Source: Aquimonas sp964586455 (GTDB lineage Bacteria; Pseudomonadota; Gammaproteobacteria; Xanthomonadales; Xanthomonadaceae). From it: DNA of 64,000 nt. The notes under the pieces were generated by a model. That model did not search any database, had not been told where the DNA came from, and saw only the letters and a program-made list of their open reading frames with translations. The position numbers and the translations under genes were made by a program. This document shows positions 42,196 through 49,040 of this stretch, one piece after another; the stretch's first letter is position 1; each line of letters begins with the position of its first letter. Location: the NCBI GenBank assembly GCA_964586455.1, contig CAZPHV010000019.1, forward strand, positions 1-64,000. The letters run 5' to 3'.

Positions 42196-42285
42196 AGGTT
42201 TCCCCCTGCGCGCGCGGGCCGGACGTACTTCGAAATCGCCTGCCGCCGGATCGAAGAGGTTTCCCCCTGCGCGCGCGGGCCGGAC
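42196..42285 (+). CRISPR. mini-array: two 29 bp repeats and one 32 bp spacer, I-E-like
   Basis: The 29-base unit AGGTTTCCCCCTGCGCGCGC + GGGCCGGAC occurs identically at 42196-42224 and 42257-42285. The 32-base spacer between them is unique in the window. A 61-base period is the type I-E norm, and the repeat has the I-E layout GGTTTCCCC...GCGCG...GGG with a central dyad. No further copy lies within 61 bases on either side, and there is no A/T-rich leader or cas gene in the window. Other short repeated sites, such as protein-binding iterons, are the alternative. Confidence 0.6.
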
Positions 42286-42293
42286 ACAAGAAA

Positions 42294-42309
42294 CCCGCCG
42301 TTCGGCGGG
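42294..42309 (-). terminator. rho-independent terminator after the element's main operon
   Basis: CCCGCCG-TT-CGGCGGG (42294-42309), followed on the minus strand by TTTCTTG. It lies 70 bases beyond the stop of the gene ending at 42379 and just before the CRISPR-like repeat. Confidence 0.7.
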
Positions 42310-42378
42310 CTCCAGGGCCGGGCTCAAGGACTGCCCCGACGACAGGCAGGCGCGGCGACCAAACCGCGCCCGCAAACT

Positions 42379-43005
42379 TCAGCAGAACGCCAGCTTCAGC
42401 CGCTGATCACTGCCGCTCGCTTCGATTCCGAGCCGGTCGGCGAAATTTCCAGGCCAGCGAACGATGCCAGCCGAACGATCGCCCAGCGACTTCGCGAGCG
42501 CGGCCACACGCCGCGGCAGCTCTTCGGCTTCGGGTGGCGCATCCGGGCACGAATCAGCGGCGGCGACTCGGCACTGCACAACCTGCGTCGCTGCGGCGTC
42601 GATCGCATCAAGCGCGGCGATTGCAGCGGCGAGCGCGGTCTCGGCCGCATTCACCGCCTGTGCGGTTGCCAGATACGCGCCGGGCAGATTCGCGAGACCC
42701 TCGCGACGGCGAGCGAGGCGGCGTCGCTGCGATATCGTTTCGATCTGCGCGGCGAGCTGCTCGCGCTGCTGGCGAACCTGCTCGGCCTGCGCCTCAGCTG
42801 CTGCGCCGCGACCGGCTGCAGATTCGCGCGTGCGGATGGGGCCGCCGACCCTCAAGTCCTGCCACCGGCGTTCCAGCAGCGTTGAAGCTGGCCCCAGGGT
42901 TCGCTGAAGTTCCCGCAACTGCGATTCCAGCAGCGGCGCAGAAGCATCCTGTTCCAGGGCCTTCGCGACCTCGGCAAGGCTGGCATCGATCTGTTCGGGA
43001 CTCAT
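42379..43005 (-). CDS. coiled-coil hypothetical protein of the ssrA element
   Basis: 208 residues from ATG 43005 (MSPEQIDASLAEVAKALEQD). Residues 40-125 are strongly charged and helical (AEAQAEQVRQQREQLAAQIE), then an Ala-rich segment with isolated Cys, ending LGIEASGSDQRLKLAFC. It overlaps the next upstream gene by ATGA. It is the last gene of the main operon, followed by the terminator at 42294. No family recognised; size and coiled coil recall phage accessory or scaffold proteins only loosely. Confidence 0.65.
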   Translation of the reverse strand: MSPEQIDASLAEVAKALEQDASAPLLESQLRELQRTLGPASTLLERRWQDLRVGGPIRTRESAAGRGAAAEAQAEQVRQQREQLAAQIETISQRRRLARRREGLANLPGAYLATAQAVNAAETALAAAIAALDAIDAAATQVVQCRVAAADSCPDAPPEAEELPRRVAALAKSLGDRSAGIVRWPGNFADRLGIEASGSDQRLKLAFC

Positions 43006-43286
43006 GCGGCACCCCGCGAGCGGAAATCGAGCTCGGCACACATGCGGTCATAGGCCGCCTGTTGGGTCGGCGCCGGCGTCTGCGGCGTCTCGCCACCGTT
43101 CTGCAGGCGTGTGCACATCGCCGAATACGCCGCGTCGCGGAGTGCCTGCGGGTTCGGCTCGGGCGGCGCGGAATCCATCGCCAGCACGCCCACGCGGAGC
43201 GATTCGCCATCGGCCAGAACGTCGCCGGGTCCGAGAACCCGGCGGCGGCCGGTGCGGTCTGTTGCGAAAACGGTTGAAGAGTTCAT
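43002..43286 (-). CDS. hypothetical protein of the ssrA element
   Basis: 94 residues from ATG 43286. The start MNSSTVFATDRTGRRRVLGP is basic; the rest contains VLADGESLRVGVLAMDS and two similar phrases, ALRDAAYSAMCTRLQNG and QAAYDRMCAELDF, that suggest a small internal duplication (AAYxxMC). No family recognised. Overlaps the coiled-coil gene by four bases. Confidence 0.6.
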   Translation of the reverse strand: MNSSTVFATDRTGRRRVLGPGDVLADGESLRVGVLAMDSAPPEPNPQALRDAAYSAMCTRLQNGGETPQTPAPTQQAAYDRMCAELDFRSRGAA

Positions 43287-43300
43287 CGGTGTAACCTCGC

Positions 43301-43576
43301 TCAGTTGATAGGTGTGCGCGGCCGGCCTTCGGCGGCGGCGATCAGGTCAAGTACGTGGTCCCACGCGCGCGGGCCTGCTCGATCCAGCAGAGTGAAAATC
43401 GGCTGCGAGTTTTCTTGCTCGGCCTCGTACCGCTGCCGTAACAACCCGCCGGGGTCATGCTCCGCGAACAGGCTTTCCAGGTACGCACCGACCGCGCGGG
43501 CCTCGGGCGTGTCCTCGCTGCGGGCTCGGCTGGCGTGCTGCTCCAGGGCCTGCAGGCGACGTTGCAACGTGGTCAT
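43301..43576 (-). CDS. hypothetical protein of the ssrA element
   Basis: 91 residues from ATG 43576: MTTLQRRLQALEQHASRARS, then AVGAYLESLFAEHDPGGLLR. The N-terminus LQRRLQALEQH resembles that of the next upstream protein (LQARLSALEAHAEHRR), so the two may be paralogues that arose by duplication. Starts within the upstream stop (ATGA). Function unknown. Confidence 0.6.
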   Translation of the reverse strand: MTTLQRRLQALEQHASRARSEDTPEARAVGAYLESLFAEHDPGGLLRQRYEAEQENSQPIFTLLDRAGPRAWDHVLDLIAAAEGRPRTPIN

Positions 43577-43815
43577 GCTCGGGCCTCGCAGGTCCGCTGA
43601 TAAAGCTCGCTCGCCCGCTCCGGCGAGTCGCTGCGCTGGATCAGCGGCACGTTGCCGCCGTATCCCTCGACCTCCGCGAACGGGCCGGCCTCGCGAATCC
43701 GGGCGAACAGCGCGGCCACCTCGACGGCTGCGGCCTCGGGGTCGGTACCAGCGTGGCGGCGATGCTCGGCGTGCGCCTCTAGGGCGCTCAGACGGGCTTG
43801 CAGCGGTCGGTTCAT
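43573..43815 (-). CDS. hypothetical protein, paralogue-like to its neighbour
   Basis: 80 residues from ATG 43815: MNRPLQARLSALEAHAEHRR, then VEVAALFARIREAGPFAEVE and ASELYQRTCEARA. The N-terminal heptad pattern is shared with the gene at 43301-43576. Overlaps the DUF5681-like gene by ATGA. Function unknown. Confidence 0.6.
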   Translation of the reverse strand: MNRPLQARLSALEAHAEHRRHAGTDPEAAAVEVAALFARIREAGPFAEVEGYGGNVPLIQRSDSPERASELYQRTCEARA

Positions 43816-44273
43816 CGGGCAGACTCCAAGGCAGCAATTCGGGATTCGAGTTCGGCGATTTCGGCGATGCGAGCGACGGCAGCGAGACTGTCCAGGACCA
43901 TGCGGCCGGCGTCGGGTGCAAGCTCGCCAGCAGCGACGGCATCCACGACAGCACGCGCCTTGTCGGCGAGCCCTTCGGCTTCCGAGACAGCAGGCAGATG
44001 CACCGCCTGCGACTGCGGGCGTCGCGCAGGAAGCAATCGCTCGAAGATCAGGCGTTGCGCCCCAACGTCGCCGGCCAGGGCCGCAGCGATGCAAGCCTGC
44101 CCCACCCGACCGGCGTCGGCCTCGATCAACCGTTCCAGCAGCCGCGTGGCCTTGTTCTTCGCACCGCGAGGTTTGCCACGGTTGCCGGGCCGAAAGCGGC
44201 CACGGTCGTCGCGTCCCGTAATTGCGGGATCGGTTCGGGGGGCTTCGGGTGCGTTTTCGGTCGCGTCGGTCAT
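43812..44273 (-). CDS. DUF5681-like protein of the ssrA element
   Basis: 153 residues from ATG 44273. Residues 22-43, DDRGRFRPGNRGKPRGAKNK, fit the DUF5681 motif (GRFxxGxxGNPxGRxxG), typical of phage and mobile-element proteins. A helical C-terminus follows (LADKARAVVDAVAAGELAPD ... IAEIAELESRIAALESAR). Some DUF5681 proteins lie where small terminases are expected, but no large terminase is present here. A role in DNA binding is plausible from the basic N-terminus. Confidence 0.65.
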   Translation of the reverse strand: MTDATENAPEAPRTDPAITGRDDRGRFRPGNRGKPRGAKNKATRLLERLIEADAGRVGQACIAAALAGDVGAQRLIFERLLPARRPQSQAVHLPAVSEAEGLADKARAVVDAVAAGELAPDAGRMVLDSLAAVARIAEIAELESRIAALESAR

Positions 44274-44396
44274 GTGGTGATAGTTGGGCGAGAAGTGGGG
44301 AACCGCAAACCGCCCTCCCCGAGCGCTACGCATCACTACGCATCGCGACGCACCTTGTCAGACACGGTGTCAATCGAACGGGCCGAAATGCGCGGA

Positions 44397-44525
44397 TTAG
44401 GTCAGACGCAGAACGATAACCGCGGCCCAGACCGTCATCGCGATGGCGGCGATCGTGCCGGCGATTACCACGACGGCAGAGAGCCCGCGAACGGTGACGA
44501 TGACGGTGATGCGCCGGGTGCTCAC
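44397..44525 (-). CDS. 42-residue membrane peptide
   Basis: From GTG 44525: basic start STRRITVIVTVRGL, then one long hydrophobic helix SAVVVIAGTIAAIAMTVWAA and end VIVLRLT. It overlaps the upstream gene by GTGA. Single-helix peptides of this sort in phages include holins or superinfection-exclusion factors, but sequence alone does not tell. Confidence 0.5.
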   Translation of the reverse strand: MSTRRITVIVTVRGLSAVVVIAGTIAAIAMTVWAAVIVLRLT

Positions 44526-44779
44526 GGCGTGGTCTCGAACATGCCCACATACGGCGGCTGCTGCATCGGGTCGCCGAAGTCCTGCGGAACCAGCCGCCGA
44601 CCGTCGGGGCCTGCGTCCACGGAGGGCACGCCGGCAGCGCCGCAATAGCCGACGGCATGGCGTTCGAGTCGGACGCCCGCGCAGGGTGCCCAACGCCACA
44701 TGGCGCAGCGCGGGCCGAGGCACGGCGTCTTCAGGGCGCGTTGTGGGCAGGCGACGGCGGCGGCTTGTGTTGTGGTCAT
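44522..44779 (-). CDS. Cys-containing hypothetical protein of the ssrA element
   Basis: 85 residues from ATG 44779 (MTTTQAAAVACPQRALKTPC); an ATG six bases upstream gives 87. Five cysteines lie in the first 45 residues (ACPQRALKTPCLGPRCAMWR, WAPCAG, VGYCGAAG), possibly a zinc-binding fold. The end is PQDFGDPMQQPPYVGMFETTP. No family recognised. Confidence 0.55.
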   Translation of the reverse strand: MTTTQAAAVACPQRALKTPCLGPRCAMWRWAPCAGVRLERHAVGYCGAAGVPSVDAGPDGRRLVPQDFGDPMQQPPYVGMFETTP

Positions 44780-44847
44780 CAGCACGTTCTGATCCTCGGG
44801 GGTGGTGAAGCGGTGAAGCGGAAGGCTCGCCAGGAAGCCGGTGCGGT

Positions 44848-45201
44848 TCAGGGCGAGGCGATGTCCGGCGCCAAGCCGTTGCGGTACTCATCAAGCGGCC
44901 ACAAGACGCGGTGCAGCTCAGCCGGCGGTATGCCGTCGCGCACGGCGATAGACCACAGCTCGATAAACAGGGCTCTCTTGCGCGCCTCGGGGTCGGCTTT
45001 CTGCAGGAAGCAATTGCAGGCGCCCCAGCTCATAACGTGACCGGTCGCGTCCTGCATGCGCTCGCGGTCGGGCCACGCCACAAGCGCCGCACGGCCTCGG
45101 AGTGCCTCGGGGGCTTTGGTCCAGGTCGGGGTCCATACGATGAAGTGAGCTTTCAGGTTCATGGCGCTCTGTCGGTCGGGGTTGGTGGGCTTCGGCTTCA
45201 T
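44848..45201 (-). CDS. hypothetical protein next to the iteron field
   Basis: 117 residues from ATG 45201; an internal Met (MNLKAHFIVW) 14 residues later is an alternative start. Content: HFIVWTPTWTKAPEALRGRA, HVMSWGACNCFLQKADPEAR, ELHRVLWPLDEYRNGLAPDI. No family recognised. It is separated from the ATPase gene by the repeat field at 45231-45412. Confidence 0.6.
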   Translation of the reverse strand: MKPKPTNPDRQSAMNLKAHFIVWTPTWTKAPEALRGRAALVAWPDRERMQDATGHVMSWGACNCFLQKADPEARKRALFIELWSIAVRDGIPPAELHRVLWPLDEYRNGLAPDIASP

Positions 45202-45230
45202 GGCGGGCTCTGCTGCTGATTTCTGGCTCT

Positions 45231-45412
45231 TGCGTGAGTTGCGTGAGTTCCTGTCGTGAGTTCCTGCATTTCGACTCACGCAACTCACGAAGCCGCGCGT
45301 GAGTGAGTGCGGGGGGTATTAGGGGGACTCACGCACTCACGCAACTCACGCAGGAACTCACGCAGAGCCCCCTGCAGGCGGGGCTGCCACCAGCTTTTTG
45401 CGTGAGTTCCTG
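45231..45412. repeat. field of CGTGAGT iteron-like repeats, candidate replication origin
   Basis: About eleven copies of the core CGTGAGT or its complement ACTCACG occur in 182 bases, several as TGCGTGAGTTCCTG (45241, 45254 and 45399) and others in tight tandem at 45326-45365. Both orientations occur. The field overlaps the 3' end of the RepA-like ATPase gene. Such clusters are typical of iteron origins bound by an initiator protein. Confidence 0.65.
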
Positions 45413-46707
45413 CTGCTGTCGCGGTAGGTTTCGACCGTCAGTCGGCCGGATCGCTGCAGTCTCTGCAGGGCAGCCCGAAGGCGTTGATTTGAGGCGCGGT
45501 TGTCCTGTTTGAGCGCGGCGGGCACCTCTGGCGCGGCACGCAGGAAGTGAAGCGCGGTGTCCTGTCCGGACAGTGCCCCAGGCACCGTGACACCCACCTC
45601 GCATGCGTTCCTGATAGCCGCGAAAACCCCGTCATCGTCCGCGCCGTCCGTAAGCGCCCGCACGGCCTCAGCTTCGGCCTGAGCGTCCGCCGGGTCCATC
45701 GGGATCAGTACGCCGTCATCTGTCCAGCCGAGGGTGATCGGATCGGCCTTGCGCGCGCCTTCCTGCAGCTTCTCTTGATGCAGCTGCAGCACGCCGCTTT
45801 CGTCGGTGATCAGGGCCAAGCGCGAGCGCGCGGAGTTGTGCCAAGCAACGCTGCCGCTGAACGCCTGCCCCTTGCCCCCGAAGCGCACAGCGTGTTTGTC
45901 GACGTGCGCCAGCAGCAGCACGCCAGCGCCACCCTTGCGGGCCATGCGGATCAGGCTCCGGACAAACCGGCGCACCTCGCGTTTTGCGTTTTCGTCACCA
46001 TCGAAAGCGTCCGAGGCATTGTCGACGCAGACCAGCGCGTAACCCTCGGACACGAACGCGGCCAGTTCCTTCATGGATGCCGTTTCGACCAGCTTCCCGC
46101 GCTGCCCCATCGGGTCAGGGACCATCAGCACGGCGTCGCCCTCGCTGCCGTCCAGGATGCTCAGGTTCTGGCGGATCAGGTCGGGCGGGAGCCTGTAGTG
46201 CCTGCAGATTCGCTTCAGGCGGGCCAGCACCATGCTTGCCGTGTCCTCCAGGCTCACAAAAAGCACGCGGCGAGGCTCGCTGCACTGGTACGTGGCCCAG
46301 CTCCGGCCCACTGCGATATGGGCAAGCAGGATCAGCGCCAGCAGCGTTTTTCCTGTGCCGCCGTGACCGCTCAGCAGCGTGGCCTCCCTCGCCAGCAAGG
46401 CGGGCTCCAGGACGAACTCGACGCCAGCCGAGACGCGATGCTCGAAGCAAGTCAGGTCCACACGCTTCAGCGCGGGCGTGAGTTCGGCGCCGTCCAGAAC
46501 CTCACCGGTCAGCCGGGTCTGCGGGGGTCGCTCCTTGGCGGGCTCGGGCTCTCCGCTGTCCATCCCGCGCGCTGCAGGGTGGTCATCAGGTATCTCTGGC
46601 AGCCAAGCATCGGCCGGGCTAAAATCTTCCTGCGCAGTGCCCCCAAGCAAGCGCCTTTCATCAGCCCCGACCGTTCCAGCGGCCGGGGCGTTTTCGTTGG
46701 GGGCCAT
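45358..46707 (-). CDS. RepA-like AAA/RecA-fold ATPase
   Basis: 449 residues. Residues 100-300 form a RecA-type domain: Walker A GHGGTGKTLLALILLAH, FVSLEDTASMVLARLKRICR, Walker B ALVCVDNASDAF, and AHVDKHAVRFGGKGQAFSGS. This pattern fits RSF1010 RepA-type and phage AAA-25 helicases. A C-terminal winged-helix-like part follows (NQRLRAALQRLQRSGRLTVE). N-terminal 80 residues are acidic and low complexity. Beside iteron-like repeats, it probably loads or moves the replication fork of the excised element. Confidence 0.8.
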   Translation of the reverse strand: MAPNENAPAAGTVGADERRLLGGTAQEDFSPADAWLPEIPDDHPAARGMDSGEPEPAKERPPQTRLTGEVLDGAELTPALKRVDLTCFEHRVSAGVEFVLEPALLAREATLLSGHGGTGKTLLALILLAHIAVGRSWATYQCSEPRRVLFVSLEDTASMVLARLKRICRHYRLPPDLIRQNLSILDGSEGDAVLMVPDPMGQRGKLVETASMKELAAFVSEGYALVCVDNASDAFDGDENAKREVRRFVRSLIRMARKGGAGVLLLAHVDKHAVRFGGKGQAFSGSVAWHNSARSRLALITDESGVLQLHQEKLQEGARKADPITLGWTDDGVLIPMDPADAQAEAEAVRALTDGADDDGVFAAIRNACEVGVTVPGALSGQDTALHFLRAAPEVPAALKQDNRASNQRLRAALQRLQRSGRLTVETYRDSSRNSRKKLVAAPPAGGSA

Positions 46708-46710
46708 CGG

Positions 46711-46923
46711 TCAGACCCCCAGCCGCGCGCGGCGTGGCGGCGTGATCTTCAGCCCCATTTGCCGGAGTGCGTCCGTGCTTACGCATCGGCCGCCCGGCAG
46801 CCTCACGTAAGGCCTGCCGCCGTCGCCAACCGCTGGCAGCAGCAGCCAGGCATCGGCGCCGCCCTCGACGATCACGAGTTCAGAGTCTGCCCAGGGGCGG
46901 GTGGTCTCGCGCTCGCGGCTCAT
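46711..46923 (-). CDS. small hypothetical protein upstream of the ATPase
   Basis: 70 residues from ATG 46923: MSRERETTRPWADSELVIVE, GGADAWLLLPAVGDGGRPYV, RLPGGRCVSTDALRQMGLKI, ending TPPRRARLGV. It overlaps the AlpA-like gene by ATGA and ends 3 bases before the ATPase start. No family recognised. Confidence 0.6.
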   Translation of the reverse strand: MSRERETTRPWADSELVIVEGGADAWLLLPAVGDGGRPYVRLPGGRCVSTDALRQMGLKITPPRRARLGV

Positions 46924-47114
46924 TTCGCCGGCCTCGCGGCGCCCGCTTGGCTCTCGTACTTCTCGACCTCGCTCGCACGCCAGCGGGTGACGTTCGGGCC
47001 AAGTTTTACCGGGGCCGGATATTTGCCCTTGCGCACCCAGGTCCACAAGGTTTGCCGGCTGATCTTGTAGCGGCCGGCAATTTCAAGATCGGTGCAATAG
47101 ATTTCAGTGTTCAC
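46920..47114 (-). CDS. AlpA-like helix-turn-helix regulator/excisionase
   Basis: 64 residues. The MerR/AlpA-type winged helix is evident: DLEIAGRYKISRQTLWTWVR, KGKYPAPVKLGPNVTRWRAS, EVEKYESQAG. Such proteins control excision and integrase expression in P4-like and CP4-57-like elements. It is the first gene of the leftward operon. The 232 bases upstream (47115-47346) should hold its promoter and include paired TACGGAG motifs (47196-47202 and 47206-47212). Confidence 0.85.
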   Translation of the reverse strand: MNTEIYCTDLEIAGRYKISRQTLWTWVRKGKYPAPVKLGPNVTRWRASEVEKYESQAGAARPAK

Positions 47115-47346
47115 GGCGTTGTCTGCCCTTGCTGTCGGCTACGTTTCCCGTAGCGGTGGCAACAGCAGACCTATTTGCAAAACAACCGGCAACTCTACGG
47201 AGAATTACGGAGCTAGATCGGGACAGGGGGAGAAAACCGAAAAGCCCGACAACCGCGCGCCGGAAAAACTAGCCAATCCAACCGCTTAGGGCTCCCGCAC
47301 CCCGTAAGCCTCCGTTAATGCTCCGCAATTAACATTCCCTGAACGA

Positions 47347-48564
47347 CTACCCTGCGACCGACTCGGACGCGATGAAACTCGCCCATTCCTGCATCATTTC
47401 CCGCCGCTGGCTCAGCAGGCTATCGCGAGCGTAGGCGGCCCGCGTCTGATCTGAATTAACGTGAGCGAGAGCCAATTCGGAAACTTCATCAGCAAATCGC
47501 GGCGCACCGTCTGGCGTGCGCAATGACCGCGCCCACTCTTTGAAACTGCTGCGGAATCCGTGGGGCACAATTTCGGCTTTCATTCGGCGCAGGACGGCCG
47601 TTATCGACATATCGCTATAAGCCCCACCGCGCGGGCTAGCGAATACAAACGGGTTTCCCGAAAGCCTTGGCAGGGCCTCCAGCAGCGCGACAGCTTCGCC
47701 GGACAGCGGCACCGCGTGTTTCTTCCGGGCTTTCATTCTTTCTTTCGGCACGGTCCAAACGCGCGCCTGCAAATCGAACTCGCCCCACTTCGCCATGCGC
47801 GCTTCGCCACTACGCGCAGCGGTCAAGGCGATGAACTCCAAAGCTCTGGCTGCGGTGCCGGGCATCTGTCGCAGCTTGGCGATGAAGTCGGGCATTTCTT
47901 CAAATGGCAGGGACGGGTAATGCTTCCGCTGGCGCTTGGGCGGTGGCAGTAGTTCTTTGAGATTCTCTTGCCAACGCGCCGGATTCGGGGCATCGCAGGC
48001 GCCGAAGACGATGCCCCAGCTGAAAACGGACTCGATGCGCTGCCGTAGCCGGCTGGCCGTCTCGGGTTTCTCGCGCCACAGCGGTTCCAACACCCGCAGA
48101 ATGTCGCGATTGTTGATCTCGCACATCCGGGCGCGGCCGATCAAGGGGAAGGCGTAGCGCTCCAGTGATGAAAGCCAGTCCGCGCGGTGTTTGACATTCG
48201 AGAATCCTTCGGCTCGCACCTTGTGGCATCGGCGTGCGGCTTCCTGAAAGGTCATCTGCCGGTGCTGGTCGGCCACCAGCGCCGCACGGCGGGCCTTGCG
48301 TGCCTCCACCGGGTCAACGCCTTTGGCGATCTGTTCGCGGGCCTCTCGCGCCCTGCCGCGGGCATCCTCGACCAATACGCCGGGGAAACTCCCGAGGCCC
48401 AGGTCGCGGCGGCGCTCGCCCCACGTGTGCCGGAGCACCCAGCTCCTAGCCTCGCCCCTGACTACCAGCAGCAGGCCGGGAACACCGCCTGCCGCATAGG
48501 TGCCATCGGTCGCGGCCTTCGCTGCGATTTCCGCGTCGTCCAACGCCTTCGCGACTTTGGGCAT
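47347..48564 (-). CDS. int: tyrosine integrase of the ssrA element (DUF4102 type)
   Basis: 405 residues from ATG 48564, behind GGAGGG. Residues 1-90 form the DUF4102 arm-binding domain (DAEIAAKAATDGTYAAGGVP, RRRDLGLGSFPGV), then a core-binding domain and the catalytic domain: Arg in TAARSGEARMAKW, HGFRSSFKEWA, HVNSDQTRAAYAR with the final Tyr. The family includes P4, CP4-57 and many island integrases that use tRNA or tmRNA ends. Two CACGCGACA copies (48610-48618 and 48684-48692) upstream could be arm sites. Confidence 0.93.
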   Translation of the reverse strand: MPKVAKALDDAEIAAKAATDGTYAAGGVPGLLLVVRGEARSWVLRHTWGERRRDLGLGSFPGVLVEDARGRAREAREQIAKGVDPVEARKARRAALVADQHRQMTFQEAARRCHKVRAEGFSNVKHRADWLSSLERYAFPLIGRARMCEINNRDILRVLEPLWREKPETASRLRQRIESVFSWGIVFGACDAPNPARWQENLKELLPPPKRQRKHYPSLPFEEMPDFIAKLRQMPGTAARALEFIALTAARSGEARMAKWGEFDLQARVWTVPKERMKARKKHAVPLSGEAVALLEALPRLSGNPFVFASPRGGAYSDMSITAVLRRMKAEIVPHGFRSSFKEWARSLRTPDGAPRFADEVSELALAHVNSDQTRAAYARDSLLSQRREMMQEWASFIASESVAG

Positions 48565-48721
48565 GACCACTTCCCTCCCCACAAAAACAGAAAGGACGGC
48601 AGGCTACGACACGCGACAGCGATAGACAAGAAAAACCGCAGAATCCAGCCGGGGCGCGGCTTTCAGGGAATTACGGGTGACGGCACGCGACACGGTTAGC
48701 CGGTACTTATGTGGGCCTCCG

Positions 48722-48729
48722 CTCCACCA
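48722..48729 (+). repeat. candidate attR core
   Basis: CTCCACCA, the counterpart of the tmRNA end at 40572-40579. It is preceded by CCTCCG and followed by GTACC and then a strong terminator. If the element were removed, tmRNA would be followed at once by that terminator. Confidence 0.5.
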
Positions 48730-48735
48730 GTACCA

Positions 48736-48775
48736 AAAAACAAAAGGCCACCGCATGCGGTGGCCTTTTGTTTTT
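48736..48775. terminator. bidirectional terminator, probably the original ssrA terminator
   Basis: A perfect 40-base palindrome: AAAAACAAAA-GGCCACCGCA / TGCGGTGGCC-TTTTGTTTTT. It would stop both plus-strand transcripts from the left (ssrA before insertion) and the minus-strand tRNA-Arg from the right. Confidence 0.85.
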
Positions 48776-48825
48776 CCGCCGTGTGACAGCCGTAGGGCGA
48801 TGCCAATGCCTGATGGCGCGCTGGC

Positions 48826-48898
48826 GCCCCCGGCGCGATTCGAACGCACGACCTTCCCCTTAGGAGGGGGACGCTCTATCCAGCTGAGCTACGGGGGC
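48826..48898 (-). tRNA. tRNA-Arg (anticodon CCT)
   Basis: On the minus strand, acceptor GCCCCCG pairs with CGGGGGC; D-arm AGCTCAGCTGGATAGAGC; anticodon stem TCCCC/GGGGA with loop CTCCTAA (anticodon CCT, reads AGG); T-arm GTGCGTTCGAATCGCGC. 73 nt; a GCCA follows, so CCA is encoded one base after the discriminator region. Confidence 0.93.
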
Positions 48899-49040
48899 TT
48901 GGGCGGCGAATTCTGCCACGCGGCGGGGCCTGCGGTCAGCCCGCGGGCTGAGCCACCTCAAGAGCGTGTAGTAAACTGGCGCGACAGCCGCGGCTGCTTT
49001 GTCGCCGGCGCCCCCATCGCATCAATCGCAGGTATTCCCT

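Larger units (their letters stand above)
41911..42378. other. gene-free pocket of the ssrA element
   Basis: About 470 bases without a credible gene. It holds, from right to left on the minus strand, a terminator (42294-42309), a two-repeat CRISPR-like array (42196-42285), about 85 unassigned bases, and a second terminator (42076-42107). Open frames drawn here in several phases only translate the repeats (for instance VRPARAGG and SPCARGPD) and are not genes. Confidence 0.65.
40580..48721. mobile_element. 8.1 kb integrative element in the 3' end of ssrA
   Basis: Between the tmRNA end and a second CTCCACCA (48722) lie an integrase, an AlpA-like gene, a RepA-like ATPase and about 13 small genes, all on the minus strand and mostly overlapping by four bases. 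A strong terminator follows the right copy, where the terminator of ssrA would be expected. No structural phage, relaxase or metal gene is recognisable. Integrases of this family are known to use ssrA in other bacteria. Phage satellite or small integrative element are both possible. Confidence 0.75.

Noticed and set aside
41985..42375. Minus-strand frames with VRPARAGG and similar repeated peptides
   Set aside because: They translate the CRISPR-like repeats; peptides of this kind are a known artefact of I-E arrays.
40580..48721. Complete prophage
   Set aside because: No terminase large subunit, portal, capsid or tail protein is recognisable and the unit is only 8.1 kb.
48826..48898. tRNA-Arg as the integration target of the 8.1 kb element
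   Set aside because: The tRNA 3' end (GGGGGCGCCA) has no copy at the other border, and the terminator at 48736 separates it from the integrase; ssrA fits better.
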